Positions 10,213 to 19,275 of a stretch of 23,428 bases of DNA are shown piece by piece. How positions within the stretch are numbered: position 1 is the stretch's first letter; each line of letters starts with the position of its first letter. The translations under genes and the position numbers were made by a program. The notes beneath the pieces were generated by a model. The model made no database searches, had not been told where the DNA came from, and saw only the letters and a list, made by a program, of their open reading frames with translations. Location: positions 122,384 through 145,811 of the forward strand of contig JH152744.1 in the NCBI GenBank assembly GCA_000226015.1. Reading direction: 5' to 3'. This stretch comes from Mnemiopsis leidyi (Eukaryota > Ctenophora > Tentaculata > Lobata > Bolinopsidae).

Positions 10213-11238
10213 TTACTCGACTTTGTTGGGGAAGTTAAGAAGTCGAATTATAACTGAGTCCCTGCTCGCCTGATCGTCGTACCAGGACGCTTCTTTTCTC
10301 CTTATCAAATTTTTCCTCCCTCGTTGTCCGGGTAACTCTTCCTCCCCAGACAGAGCTTTCTGGAAAATTGGACATTTTATATCCTGGATGGGATTGTAGA
10401 AGTTGGAAATGAAATCGAAACGACAAACGGGGTGGAACATGGCAATGATTCAGATCGCCTATACTAAGATATCATTGGTTAAAAACCGCAAAATTAAGAT
10501 AATATTTTAATTTGCTAATTTGACAGAAATTAGGATATTTTTGAACATTTCTATTGGCTTATTGCTGTAAAAACCCTCACAATTTTACGGAATGACACTC
10601 GTCAGCCCTGAGCCCATCTCAAATATCTCTAGTAAAATTCTAGAGATTTGTTGACTCTGAAGGCAGAAGTGAACGACGTCTTTTGTGCCATTTTTCACAA
10701 AATACTGACTTCTAGTTTTACCTCGGACAGGGCAATAGTTGGTAAAGACAAGTAAGCGCTGTCGGCTCTCTGTCGGTTTAGTCTGCTAAGTTGTCGTGTT
10801 AGTTTCCGCTCTGTTCTCTTCAGCTCCTTCTCCTGTTGTCTCAGCATTGTCATGTTCCCCTCATGCTCCTGTTCGAGTTCCGGTTTTCTGTTTATAGTTA
10901 CATAAAATGTAATTGTATGCTGGCATGTTTTAGGCTATGTTCTAGTTATTGCTTTATAGTTTCTCAATTCATGTTCGCTGTTCCATAAGTATATCATTTC
11001 GTTTGTAAAAACGAAAATGCCGCGGAATGAGGAAGTCAGCTGATTTCAAGTTGGTTAAATGTTTAAGATGATATTTCTACTTATAAGTTATAAGTTGAAA
11101 TGAAAAGAAAGAAGAAAGGACCTTCTCTATGCCCAGTAGATATTTAGAAAGTTTCCTCTCCTGGTACTCGTTCTGCTTTTTAGCACTGTCCTCCAACCGG
11201 GAACTCCTCTCTTTTATCGCCCTCAAATTACAGCGGTC
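10213..11238 (-). CDS. Unidentified coiled-coil protein, three 3'-terminal exons
   Basis: On the minus strand, exon A is 11238-11122 (39 codons, preceded by tttccag), exon B is 10887-10722 (55 codons plus one base, donor GAG|GTAAAA), and terminal exon C is 10359-10213 (48 codons plus TAA, preceded by ttttccag). B to C joins in phase 0. The protein is rich in E/K/R/Q with leucine spacing (for example MLRQQEKELKRTERKLTRQL), which suggests a long helix or coiled coil; exon C ends NFPNKVE. The A-B join is uncertain: donor AAG|GTCCTT is weak and out of phase with the B acceptor. Options are a longer A (donor GTAGAA about 11080), an upstream B acceptor (ccag about 10921) or a missed exon. Upstream exons were not found. 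The family is not recognised. The gene converges on ERCC6L. Confidence 0.55.
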
Positions 11239-12550
11239 CTGGAAAATATAGGGGAAATGTGCGGTGTGGTACATCAGTGTTTAAATTCATCTGCTAATAC
11301 GAAAGTTGCATTGACCTAAAATCAAAAATAGTTCTAAATAATGTACAAATTACAAGTGGCAAATAGAGCAGTCGAATTTTACTTGCCAGACTACAGCTGT
11401 ACCAAGTAACCCACCTACTGCAATACCATACTCGTTAACTTATAGGCATTATCATGAAGTTGAACAAATAAATGCATAATTACAAATGTATTTGATTCAC
11501 AATCTGCATTACCTTGTGGATTGCGGTTCTAGTTCTAAATTGAATTCAAATAATTTGAAACTTAAAGTTGAAAGGTTGAAACTAAGTTGCGGTCGACTGG
11601 AGGGCGTGGTCACACCACACTTCAACATGTCTGGAGGCGGACACCACACTTGACATGATGGTGTCACCACAGCTGATGTCCGAGCCACTGTTTCACAGTT
11701 TATTTAAAAACTTAGCTAGACTCAGATCTACTTGACATATCGAACCTGATTAAAATCAGTGCACTTCACAATCTTACAATTACCAACCTTTATTGCATTA
11801 GCCATTATAAAAATCGACACAACTAATACTACACGTAATACAACTCATTGCAAACATCTAAGTATCTTGTAACTTAATGAGTTTGTACTATTCAGGTTTT
11901 ATAAATTTATTAAAGATCATCATCTCGGAGCGATCTTATCTGTTATCGGGCTAACTGCTTGCATGTCAGGTGCAAAACTAGAAATGTTTAAATATCGATA
12001 TGTTTTTATATTAAGGTCGCCTGTTATGTTGCGTGGTCTGCTGTAACTCTTATCCAATCTATTGTTTGATTTGAACAAGACGCAACGGCTGTGATGTTTT
12101 AAGATTTTGAATTGATCGTGATCTCAATTGGGAGAATTGTGAGGTCACGGCAGAAGATTTAATTCGGCAAGCTTGACTTTGAAATGATTTTGAGATTTAT
12201 AAATTTTAATCCAGAACCTTAAATAATGCCTGCCATAATAGGTTTTAATTTACTTCTCAAAATGAAAATATGAGCAGATGAATTTGCGATTCTTCCGTAA
12301 TTGTAAAATCATTGTTACAACAAAATCGATCAAGCGCGTTAAATTAAAAGTGTCTTACTCTTAGTGTTAAAGTAAATGCTACAAGTTTACGGGATACCAC
12401 CTTTGTTTACATCGTACTCTGCTTGATAGCACAACTGCATTGTTCTAGCGACTTTCTTTTTATTTAAACAATGGAGATGAAGGTTTAATATTCAATCTAG
12501 GGTTAAATACAATATGCTGGGTACTATTTGACTTCGGTATAACATCAGGC
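11239..12550. other. Gene-poor AT-rich stretch, upstream side of the minus-strand coiled-coil exons
   Basis: No convincing exon on either strand. A small imperfect repeat lies at about 11608-11660 (caccacacttcaacatg, then caccacacttgacatg). Missing 5' exons of the coiled-coil gene could lie here or beyond, but no open frame with good splice sites stands out. Confidence 0.4.
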
Positions 12551-12660
12551 TGTATACAGATTGTGCACAGTTTGTGTGCAGATTGTCATTGTGCACAGTT
12601 TGTGTACAGATTGTGCACAGTTTATTCAAAGTTTGTGAACAGCTTGTATGAAGATTGTGT
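12551..12660. repeat. Imperfect minisatellite, about 22-28-bp units
   Basis: Variants of gattgtgcacagtttgtgta recur four to five times with decay towards the right end. Many units contain the palindrome tgtgcaca core. The short minus-strand open frame through it is an artefact of the repeat. Confidence 0.75.
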
Positions 12661-13033
12661 AAAATTACTTGCATTGTTCGAGCAAGATTAAATTAGCCAC
12701 TGTTAAAGAGAAATTAGAAAATTGATTACGTACTATCTAATGATCCATTAATCCCATTCTAAGTGCTAAGATCGCCTTAGTAAGGTGTAAGCATCTAATG
12801 GCGTGTCGGTGTAGAGCCTGCGTATTTCAATCTTCACAAATAGCTGAAGTAGTCTGTGCAGATTTCAGCAGAGCTACTTTTACAGTTCTAAATCAAAATG
12901 AAAATGACAAGCACGTATACATAGTCATCATGTTATAGTCATCATGTTATAGTCATCCTGCCTAAGTACGTCGCGTCTGGCTAAATCAATTATACAACGA
13001 AACTTCTATATAGAACTCTATTTCAAAAACGTT
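12661..13033. repeat. Intergenic, with a 14-bp tandem repeat at 12921-12960
   Basis: Within otherwise featureless DNA, atagtcatcatgtt is repeated at 12921-12934 and 12935-12948, with a partial third copy to 12960. Nothing else recognised. Confidence 0.6.
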
Positions 13034-13040
13034 AACTCGT

Positions 13041-13124
13041 GGCAGTCTACAAGAAGCCCGACTGGTCCGCGGACCACTACTGGACCAGTGGTCCGCGGAC
13101 CAGTCGGGCTTCTTGTAGACTGCC
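13041..13124. mobile_element. 84-bp snapback hairpin: 38-bp perfect arms, 8-bp loop, flanked by near-identical 8-bp direct repeats
   Basis: Left arm 13041-13078 is exactly complementary to right arm 13087-13124, with spacer actggacc. Each arm carries the self-complementary core tggtccgcggacca, so several nested stems are possible. The flanks taactcgt (13033-13040) and aaactcgt (13125-13132) match at 7 of 8 positions, as expected of a target-site duplication. An 8-bp duplication is typical of hAT elements, so a minimal foldback MITE is the simplest reading. A structured RNA or a microRNA-like hairpin is an alternative. No coding content. Confidence 0.75.
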
Positions 13125-13132
13125 AAACTCGT

Positions 13133-13496
13133 CCGAGTACCCGAATACCAAGGTCAACTTAGTACTTACATTATTTAATATTACTTAAAAATACTTGAAT
13201 TTCTAGGAATTACAACTCACAAGCTATTTTTCAGATAACACTTTACAAAATACCAGATAACAGTTAACACTTTACCACTTACCAGTCTAAATCTCTAGAA
13301 AACCAGAAACCTTAACGTATGTCGCAACTTGCACGTGCCTGCAGGACGCGCGCAGCAATTCTGATCAGCACATTGTACACGCAGAATATCTCACTCAGGT
13401 TACCAGTTACACGCGCGTGGACTCGTCCTCTCATTTCACGTTGTGTAGTGTACATGCTGTGCCGCCATGTCCGCAATCAGCCGTGTCTTGTTGCTT
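13133..13496. other. Intergenic, nothing recognised
   Basis: No exon, RNA gene or repeat that I can support, apart from slightly GC-richer, CG-containing sequence at about 13320-13420 (acgcgcgcagc, acgcgcgtgg). Confidence 0.4.
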
Positions 13497-13712
13497 AACT
13501 GTTCTTACAGTTCTTATAGTTCTAATAGTTCTCATAGTTCTCATAGTTCTTTTAGTTCTTATAGTTCTCTGTTCTATGATTTGCCGTTCGCAATCTCCTG
13601 TTTCTCTTTGGTTCACTGTCTTAAAGTTCTTATAGTTTTAGTAGTTATTATTGTTATTTAGAGTTCTCATAGTTCTTATAGTTCTTATAGTTCAATTACA
13701 GTTCTTATATGG
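13497..13712. repeat. Decamer satellite, units like agttcttata
   Basis: A roughly 10-bp unit (agttcttata / agttctcata) runs through 13497-13566, is interrupted by unrelated sequence, and resumes at about 13622-13712. The leucine/valine- or serine/tyrosine-rich open frames on both strands across it are repeat artefacts. Confidence 0.85.
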
Positions 13713-14523
13713 TTCTACAGGACAAGTCAAGATTGTTGATACCTTGCAATCCAGCTGTAACTACTTATAACTTTTTTATGACCCATTAATTATGCCAGAT
13801 GCCTAGAGGATCCTAGTCTAGCCTCTAGGATCAACAAAGCTAAAGTTGTTCGAGCTATCAAGTATCAACTTTATCTACCGCTCATTACAAAGTCATTTAT
13901 CATCGTACACCACGAACATGGGCAGAACGTATAACTTTCACTTTTTGTGGACTGTAATATAATCCAGTTTCCAGTCATTTTGCGATATCTTTATTCTTTA
14001 GTTCATCTTAATTTTTAGACCTATTGGAAGTTTCTTATTTTATTTCCTGGAAATTTTTTGTGTATTGGTTATTATTATCTGTTATGTTCACGAAGACCTT
14101 TTGCCCTTATGAATTTTGGGGAACACATAATGATACAGCACAGAATGAATTCTTCATAATAAAATTACATCGCTAGTCCTCAAATTAATTGTATATTAGT
14201 ATAATAGTAGTGTTGAAAGTATTAAAACTATAGCAATGTGTCTAGATATGTCAGACATAAGTGAGCCTGCTTAACCTATATTCTACAGTCCCGCCTAAAC
14301 TTGCATCCAAACATCTTCATTCCAGCGACCCAGCGTTATACATTCCTGTGTATAGATAATCTAAATATCAGAGGACAAACAGACCTCGTCCGGAAGTGGC
14401 ATTTATAAAACAAATTTTAAAATAATATATAATCATATAATATAATTCTTCCCCAGTCTCAATACACAAAATTGACTGATCAAGGTACCGTTGCGGGACC
14501 CTCGTGCTGTCGGCCTGTGATCG
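13713..14523. other. Intergenic, nothing recognised
   Basis: AT-rich, no exon-like frame with splice signals and no RNA gene recognised. A small inverted motif around cctagaggatcctagtctagcctctagg (13801-13830) could form a weak stem. Confidence 0.4.
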
Positions 14524-14619
14524 CCCCTAAATACTCTGACCCCTAAATACTCTGACCCCTAAATACTCTGACCCCTAAATACTCTGACCCCTAAATACTC
14601 TGACCCCTAAATACTCTGA
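14524..14619. repeat. 16-bp minisatellite, six perfect copies
   Basis: The unit cccctaaatactctga occurs six times head to tail without a mismatch at 14524-14619, followed by a two-base partial unit. Perfect identity implies recent expansion. The following 290 bases to 14909 show nothing recognisable. Confidence 0.97.
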
Positions 14620-14909
14620 CCAGCCAATTCCATGTAAATTTACCAAACCATGGCAAACCAATAAGACAAAAGTAACTCATCGTTAAACATTCCACAATTT
14701 ACTTATATTGAAATATCATTATACTAATCATCAGGCACCACAATATTTAAATATAGAATGATGTGTACCTGTCTAGCTCTACTAAAATAAAATATAATGT
14801 ACTACACAATATCTATGATTAAATGTATTCCCGGCTACACACGCTCAAACTATTTTATCATTGTCTCATTAGCTAGGAAAAATGTTTACACTATGTTAGA
14901 TGAAGTGTG

Positions 14910-15765
14910 TTAGGCCTTATCACTATGGCATATTTCCCCGCTAAATATAAAATAATAACTCTCTGGGTCTTCACTGGCCCTTCTCCTCATTTTCGCCACT
15001 ATAGTGCTCTGTGTTTTGCCCGCTCTTCGGTCGATCTGTCCGGTTGAATATAAACCTTGCGATGTACTGACGATTTTCTTAAGTTCTAAGCTTTGAGCCA
15101 AATCATGTGAACGGTTTCTGAGTTGCGAAGACAACTTTGACGTGTCTGTTCGTCTCATTTGACTGCTCCCCAATCCGATATCTTACTGTCAAGATCCTCA
15201 GATGCCTCCTCTGATAATCCGAACACAACGATATTTCTCGATCGATCTTCATCGGTGACTGCTTCTTGTGCAACTTTTTTCAGCGTTTGTTCTGACAAAA
15301 CTGGTACTGAGTCCTTGATTGTTCTCGATAAAACTTGACTGTAAGATCATATTCTCCTGTCAACTGCTGTGTTTAACAACACTGGACATTTCCTCAAGTT
15401 GTCCTGCCTGAGTCTCCAGTAACTCCTCCTGACTGTCCAGTAACTGCTCCTGCAACTTTACTACTGACCGCTGTGATACAATCAGCTCAGTCCTCAGACT
15501 TAATCTTCTCCATTGCAACTCTTGACGACTCAAACTTGTCACGATGGGAATAAACAGTCTGTAAGCCGTCAAACAAAGTCTTCGCCAGCATATCTCTCGT
15601 TATTCCCGGTTTGGTAAGCTTCTCTATGGTCGTGACTTCCTGATGAGACTTGCATTTTAAAGCAGTCCTGAAGTTCCCAATCCATGAATTCATATCAGCA
15701 CCAACATGAACACCCTTCAAAATATCCAAATCACCAACAGAGATATCTGATACAATGTCTCCCAT
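14910..15765 (-). pseudogene. Decayed ORF1-like protein gene of a non-LTR retrotransposon (coiled coil, RRM-like, C-terminal domain)
   Basis: Read on the minus strand from ATG 15765, four pieces in changing frames make one protein. First is an N-terminal domain (about 15765-15490; for example LTKPGITRDMLAKTLFDGLQ and YSHRDKFESS). Then comes a heptad-like segment SQRSVVKLQEQLLDSQEELL (about 15500-15363), a block SYSQVLSRTIKD...DRSRNIVVFGLSEE (15346-15154) and a tail TIVAKMRRRASEDPESYYF with FSGEICH (to 14910). Lesions: a frameshift near 15490-15500, an in-frame TGA near 15347, and a stop at 15154-15156 with a frame change. RRNLIVFGLPE-like and (D/R)-x5-K-x-R-x14-GEI/GKI-like motifs are typical of RRM and CTD parts of LINE ORF1 proteins; this match is from memory. 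No RT follows downstream. It could instead be a decayed domesticated gene. Confidence 0.6.
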
Positions 15766-16690
15766 TATGTACACAGTGTACAGTGAGTTGTATACAGCCA
15801 TACAACAGGGGCAAACAAACGGTGCTGCTGCATGTAAAACCTTTGTGTAAAACGATAGCGCTAAAATCGACACGTAACAAAACTGCAAAACTGATATAAG
15901 CCAATTTAAGTTGCATTTAATAAAGCCACTTTTAATATTATGGATGCAATATGCATCCTGTCGCACGGTCAAATGATGGAATCTGCCTTCTTTTCCTTCG
16001 CAAATTATAGTTTTTAAGAAAAAAAAGCCACGATTTCTTATCGTGATTGCATATCGTGATTACATATCGTGATTACATACCATCGTTTAAATCGGCTCAG
16101 TCTAAAACCGTTCAAATTTATTATATGTCATAATAAATAATAAGGATGGAGACCGAGCGATTAGATTAAGATAATTATGCCATATAAGGAACACAAGGCA
16201 GCACCCAATCCTATGTCAATATTGCGCCTGCAGCCTGTGTACTTGTGTATATAGATGCATATTCCCGATTGGCTGGTTTAGTTCTCCTGAAAAGGATACA
16301 GCAATCTGATTGGTCGTTACAAAAATACAGCCTTCTGTTTGATAGGGACTATAGACGTAATGCTATCTTTGGCAATGGAATGTTTTTAACTTTGTGTCGT
16401 GATTACTTTTTAAGTTGACATCTGATTGCTCCAAGTCGGTGTGGTTTCGTCAGTCGTAGCCAAGTCTTGGTAGTTTGGTATAGGGACCCATCAAATACAG
16501 TTCAAGTAATTGTTTGATTTAATAAGCGAATATTGTTAGCGAATATCAAATATTTGAACGTCGATGTCTTTATATCCACGAGTCAATAATCAATATCTCT
16601 ATAGCTAGTAAGACGTCAAATCAACCAGCTCCTATAACCATTGTACTTGCTGAAAAACGTGCCATTGTAATCGATTCTTTGACTTCTGAC
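15766..16690. other. Intergenic; 13-bp tandem repeat and two inverted CCAAT boxes
   Basis: The unit atcgtgattacat is repeated three times at 16040-16078 (first copy with one difference). ATTGG (CCAAT on the other strand) occurs at 16268-16272 and 16309-16313, 41 bases apart, in good NF-Y-like context (gattggctgg, tgattggtcg). This could be a promoter for something, but no transcript start is evident. ATG ATG TCG CG followed by GTAAGT at 16693-16709 could be a tiny first coding exon; this is unproven. Confidence 0.35.
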
Positions 16691-17251
16691 ATATGATGTC
16701 GCGGTAAGTTTCCTGGGTAACAAATGTAAAATCACTCTTTAGGATACTTCTCATATTCATTATCCTGAGGTTTGCCCTTAGTTTAAATGGAAGAAAGTAC
16801 CAAATGCAATAGAGTGCAATGCAATTACAATTAGAGATTTGATCAGATCATATCTTATCTGATCATTAAATTGTAGAGCGCACCTTGCACCTATAACCTA
16901 TAACAGTGCACCTGTCACCTATAATGTACCTGGCACCTATAATGTACCTGGCACAGCTGTAGTTGTTGGGCTTGTTGTTAACGTCCCGGTGATTGCGAGA
17001 CAAAGTTAGAAAACTTTAAATATATGATAGGATGCTCTTAGACTTAGGGAATTGCAATAGGCCAGAACATCGTTACTTACATCGTCTGATTTCAATAAAT
17101 GATAGGACCAATAGTGTATAACTTAAGTAAATTTTCCCCGAGTAACAAGATTTGACACACAGGCAGTTATTAACTGAGACCTATCTGAAGTTTTTACTCT
17201 GTCGGCCTGGAAGTCCTGAAAAGTTCCTGGATGTTACTGACTTGATGAACT
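16691..17251. repeat. 18-bp tandem repeat in intergenic DNA
   Basis: The unit cacctataatgtacctgg is repeated exactly at 16916-16933 and 16934-16951, with degenerate copies to the left from about 16880 (caccttgcacctataacc). The rest of the stretch shows nothing. Confidence 0.75.
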
Positions 17252-19275
17252 ATGGAACAGGGCACCATTGGAAGGTGTTGTAGGGTAATTATCGCAATTA
17301 TCGGAGGTGCAAGTGAGCCATTGAGCCAAGAACCAAACACAGAGGAGATCTTTGTTATCTGGACGAAGGACACATTGAAGCCAAATTTGATGATGAACGA
17401 CAACGTGGTTCTGAACAAGTCTTCTGTTCTGGACGAGATCACAGAGGAATCCTGTGTCATATTTGACATGGAATGTAAGTATCCTGGCTGAGAGAAGGAC
17501 AAGTTTGATAATAAAAACAAGGACAATGAGATAGGGCATGAACAAGGAAGAATAAGGAGAATAGCACCGGAGAAATTAAGATATTGAGCTGCTAGGACGT
17601 AGGACCGACGTAGGTTGCTAGAACTCGGAATCCTGGCTAAGTATGGACCTGGGACGTTATGCCTTCATAAGTATGAGTTAATACGTTCAAACTTTTGTAG
17701 GAAAGAAGTGTGGAGGCGTGTGTGATACTTCAGTACTTTTTTCTATTTTTTTCAATACTTCAGTATCCGTATACAGTGAAGTGGTTTTTCCGGTTCTGCT
17801 CCTTGAGATGTAGTATTGGTAACTTATTATAACATCAGAGGACCAACTCTTACCTTCCCACAAAACTGCTCATTAATTTTTAACGTTACTTTAAACGTAC
17901 AATTAATTTGAGTAGTAGTGTTCTGATGGAGCTGTTGTCACAGAAAAATTGATCATCATGTTTTATCAATTTTGGTTGTTGTATAAACATTTTCTATGAT
18001 CAAAGTCTACGTACTGACACAATATCTCACCTTTCTAATCAGAGTCAAAGCCATTTTTCCACATTGTTTCGAAGCAGAACTCTCATTATATCTTGGTGTG
18101 TCATTATCTTTCGTCAAACCTTTCTGGATAGATAAGGTTATTTCAAAGTTCACAACGGCAAAAAGTCATGTTAGCATAATTTTTAACTCTAAATGATGTC
18201 ATGTAAGATAGTCATAATGTTGCCCTAAAATTGCATCCCCATCATCATTATGTTTTATTTTTAACTAGCTAGGTTAGTAGGCTTGCACATGTCTGTATCA
18301 GTATCACAGGGCACTTATACACCAATACAAAGTGTCCTTATTCCACTTTTACTCGTGCTTGATTTAGACGATTTTCTCACGGGTATCTTAGTTCAACCTT
18401 GCTTCTGTTTGAGAAATCAGAAATGAAGACTGATGTAGGAGCAAAGACCTCAGACCAGAGTTTCCTACTTTCCGATGCAAGCTGCACTGAGTCTTCCGAG
18501 GGTGGGCATGTCGTTTTTAAGTTATCTACTTGACTTGCTACTAAATATCTTCTAGATGTTATGCCCAACATATTCTGAGAAACCTTTTTAATGTTCTCGT
18601 CCTGTATCCGTTCTAAGATACAAGGATGAGTGCATGATTCTTTATATCAATCTAGATTCTAGGTATTAGTCTATATAATAAGACTATATAATAAGGTATT
18701 AGTCTATATAATAAGACTATATAATAAGGTATTAGTCTATATAATAAGACTTAGTCTGTCAACTTCCATACCTCCCACTTAACAAACTGTTTACCCTCTT
18801 TCTAGACGGATGTGGACCTAGAAACGTAAAACCGTCAGAGGACGTGACCAGACTGATAATAGAAGGACTGAAACACAACGGAGCTACTCTACCCGACTCC
18901 TTCGCTCCCTTCGTAGACAAATCCAAGATCGGGTCCCTGCCCATGAAGCCTCTTCACCAACCTGTAGTTGGGTACAGGTCGGGTGTAATGGCACCCACAA
19001 CTAAGAAAGTCACTAAAGTAGCGGGGAACAGACGTAAAAAGTGTCCCAAGAAGAGGAGACAAGTTATAAGACCTCCTCCTCCTGCGGAATCTTCTGACAG
19101 TGAAGGGATCGTTATAGGCTCTGAGTCGGAGAAATCCCCTGCTCAGATCTCTGATGATACTTCTACTTCTGGAAAGTTTCTCTCTTCTAATAATAGCGCT
19201 AAGAGTAATGCGAGTTTGAAGGACACAAACCCAAGAGATTCGGATCATATTCCAGGGCAAAAAACTAAGTTGTAA
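17252..19275 (+). CDS. Hypothetical two-exon protein, basic Ser-rich C-terminus
   Basis: Proposed exons are 17252-17474 (donor GAAT|GTAAGT) and 18806-19275 (acceptor ctctttctag, stop TAA). Phases agree and the sum is 230 codons plus stop. The conserved-looking part is IFVIWTKDTLKPNLMMND...LDEITEESCVIFDME, followed after the junction by GCGPRNVKPSEDVTRLIIEG and DSFAPFVDKSKIGSLPMKPL. The tail has a lysine/arginine cluster (NRRKKCPKKRR, a likely nuclear localisation signal), PPPP and an S/D/E-rich end. I do not recognise the family. The start is uncertain: the first codons (MEQGTIGRCC...) look unlike coding sequence, and the true exon may begin at an acceptor near 17314-17345 with upstream exons missed. 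A mini-exon at 16693-16703 is one candidate. Codon content and the excellent donor support a real gene. Confidence 0.5.
17475..18661 (+). other. Intron of the hypothetical gene (part); no other feature seen
   Basis: If the two-exon model holds, 17475-18805 is its 1331-base intron. Open frames in it (for example minus strand 18377-18571) lack splice support and I cannot assign them. Confidence 0.4.
18662..18752. repeat. 33-bp tandem repeat, about 2.8 copies
   Basis: The unit begins ggtattagtctatataataa at 18662, 18695 and 18728 (33-base spacing) and contains the inverted pair agtct/agact around tatataata. It lies about 50 bases before the acceptor at 18804-18805, within the presumed branch-point region of the intron. 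Confidence 0.9.

Noticed and set aside
10874-10890. tRNA B-box-like gttcgagttcc
   Set aside because: No matching A box or cloverleaf; the bases are explained by the minus-strand coiled-coil exon.
12551-14619. CRISPR-like spaced repeats
   Set aside because: The repeats are contiguous mini- and microsatellites without unique spacers, in a eukaryotic context.
18377-18571. 64-codon minus-strand open frame in the hypothetical gene's intron
   Set aside because: Reads fairly protein-like but lacks convincing splice sites or recognisable motifs.
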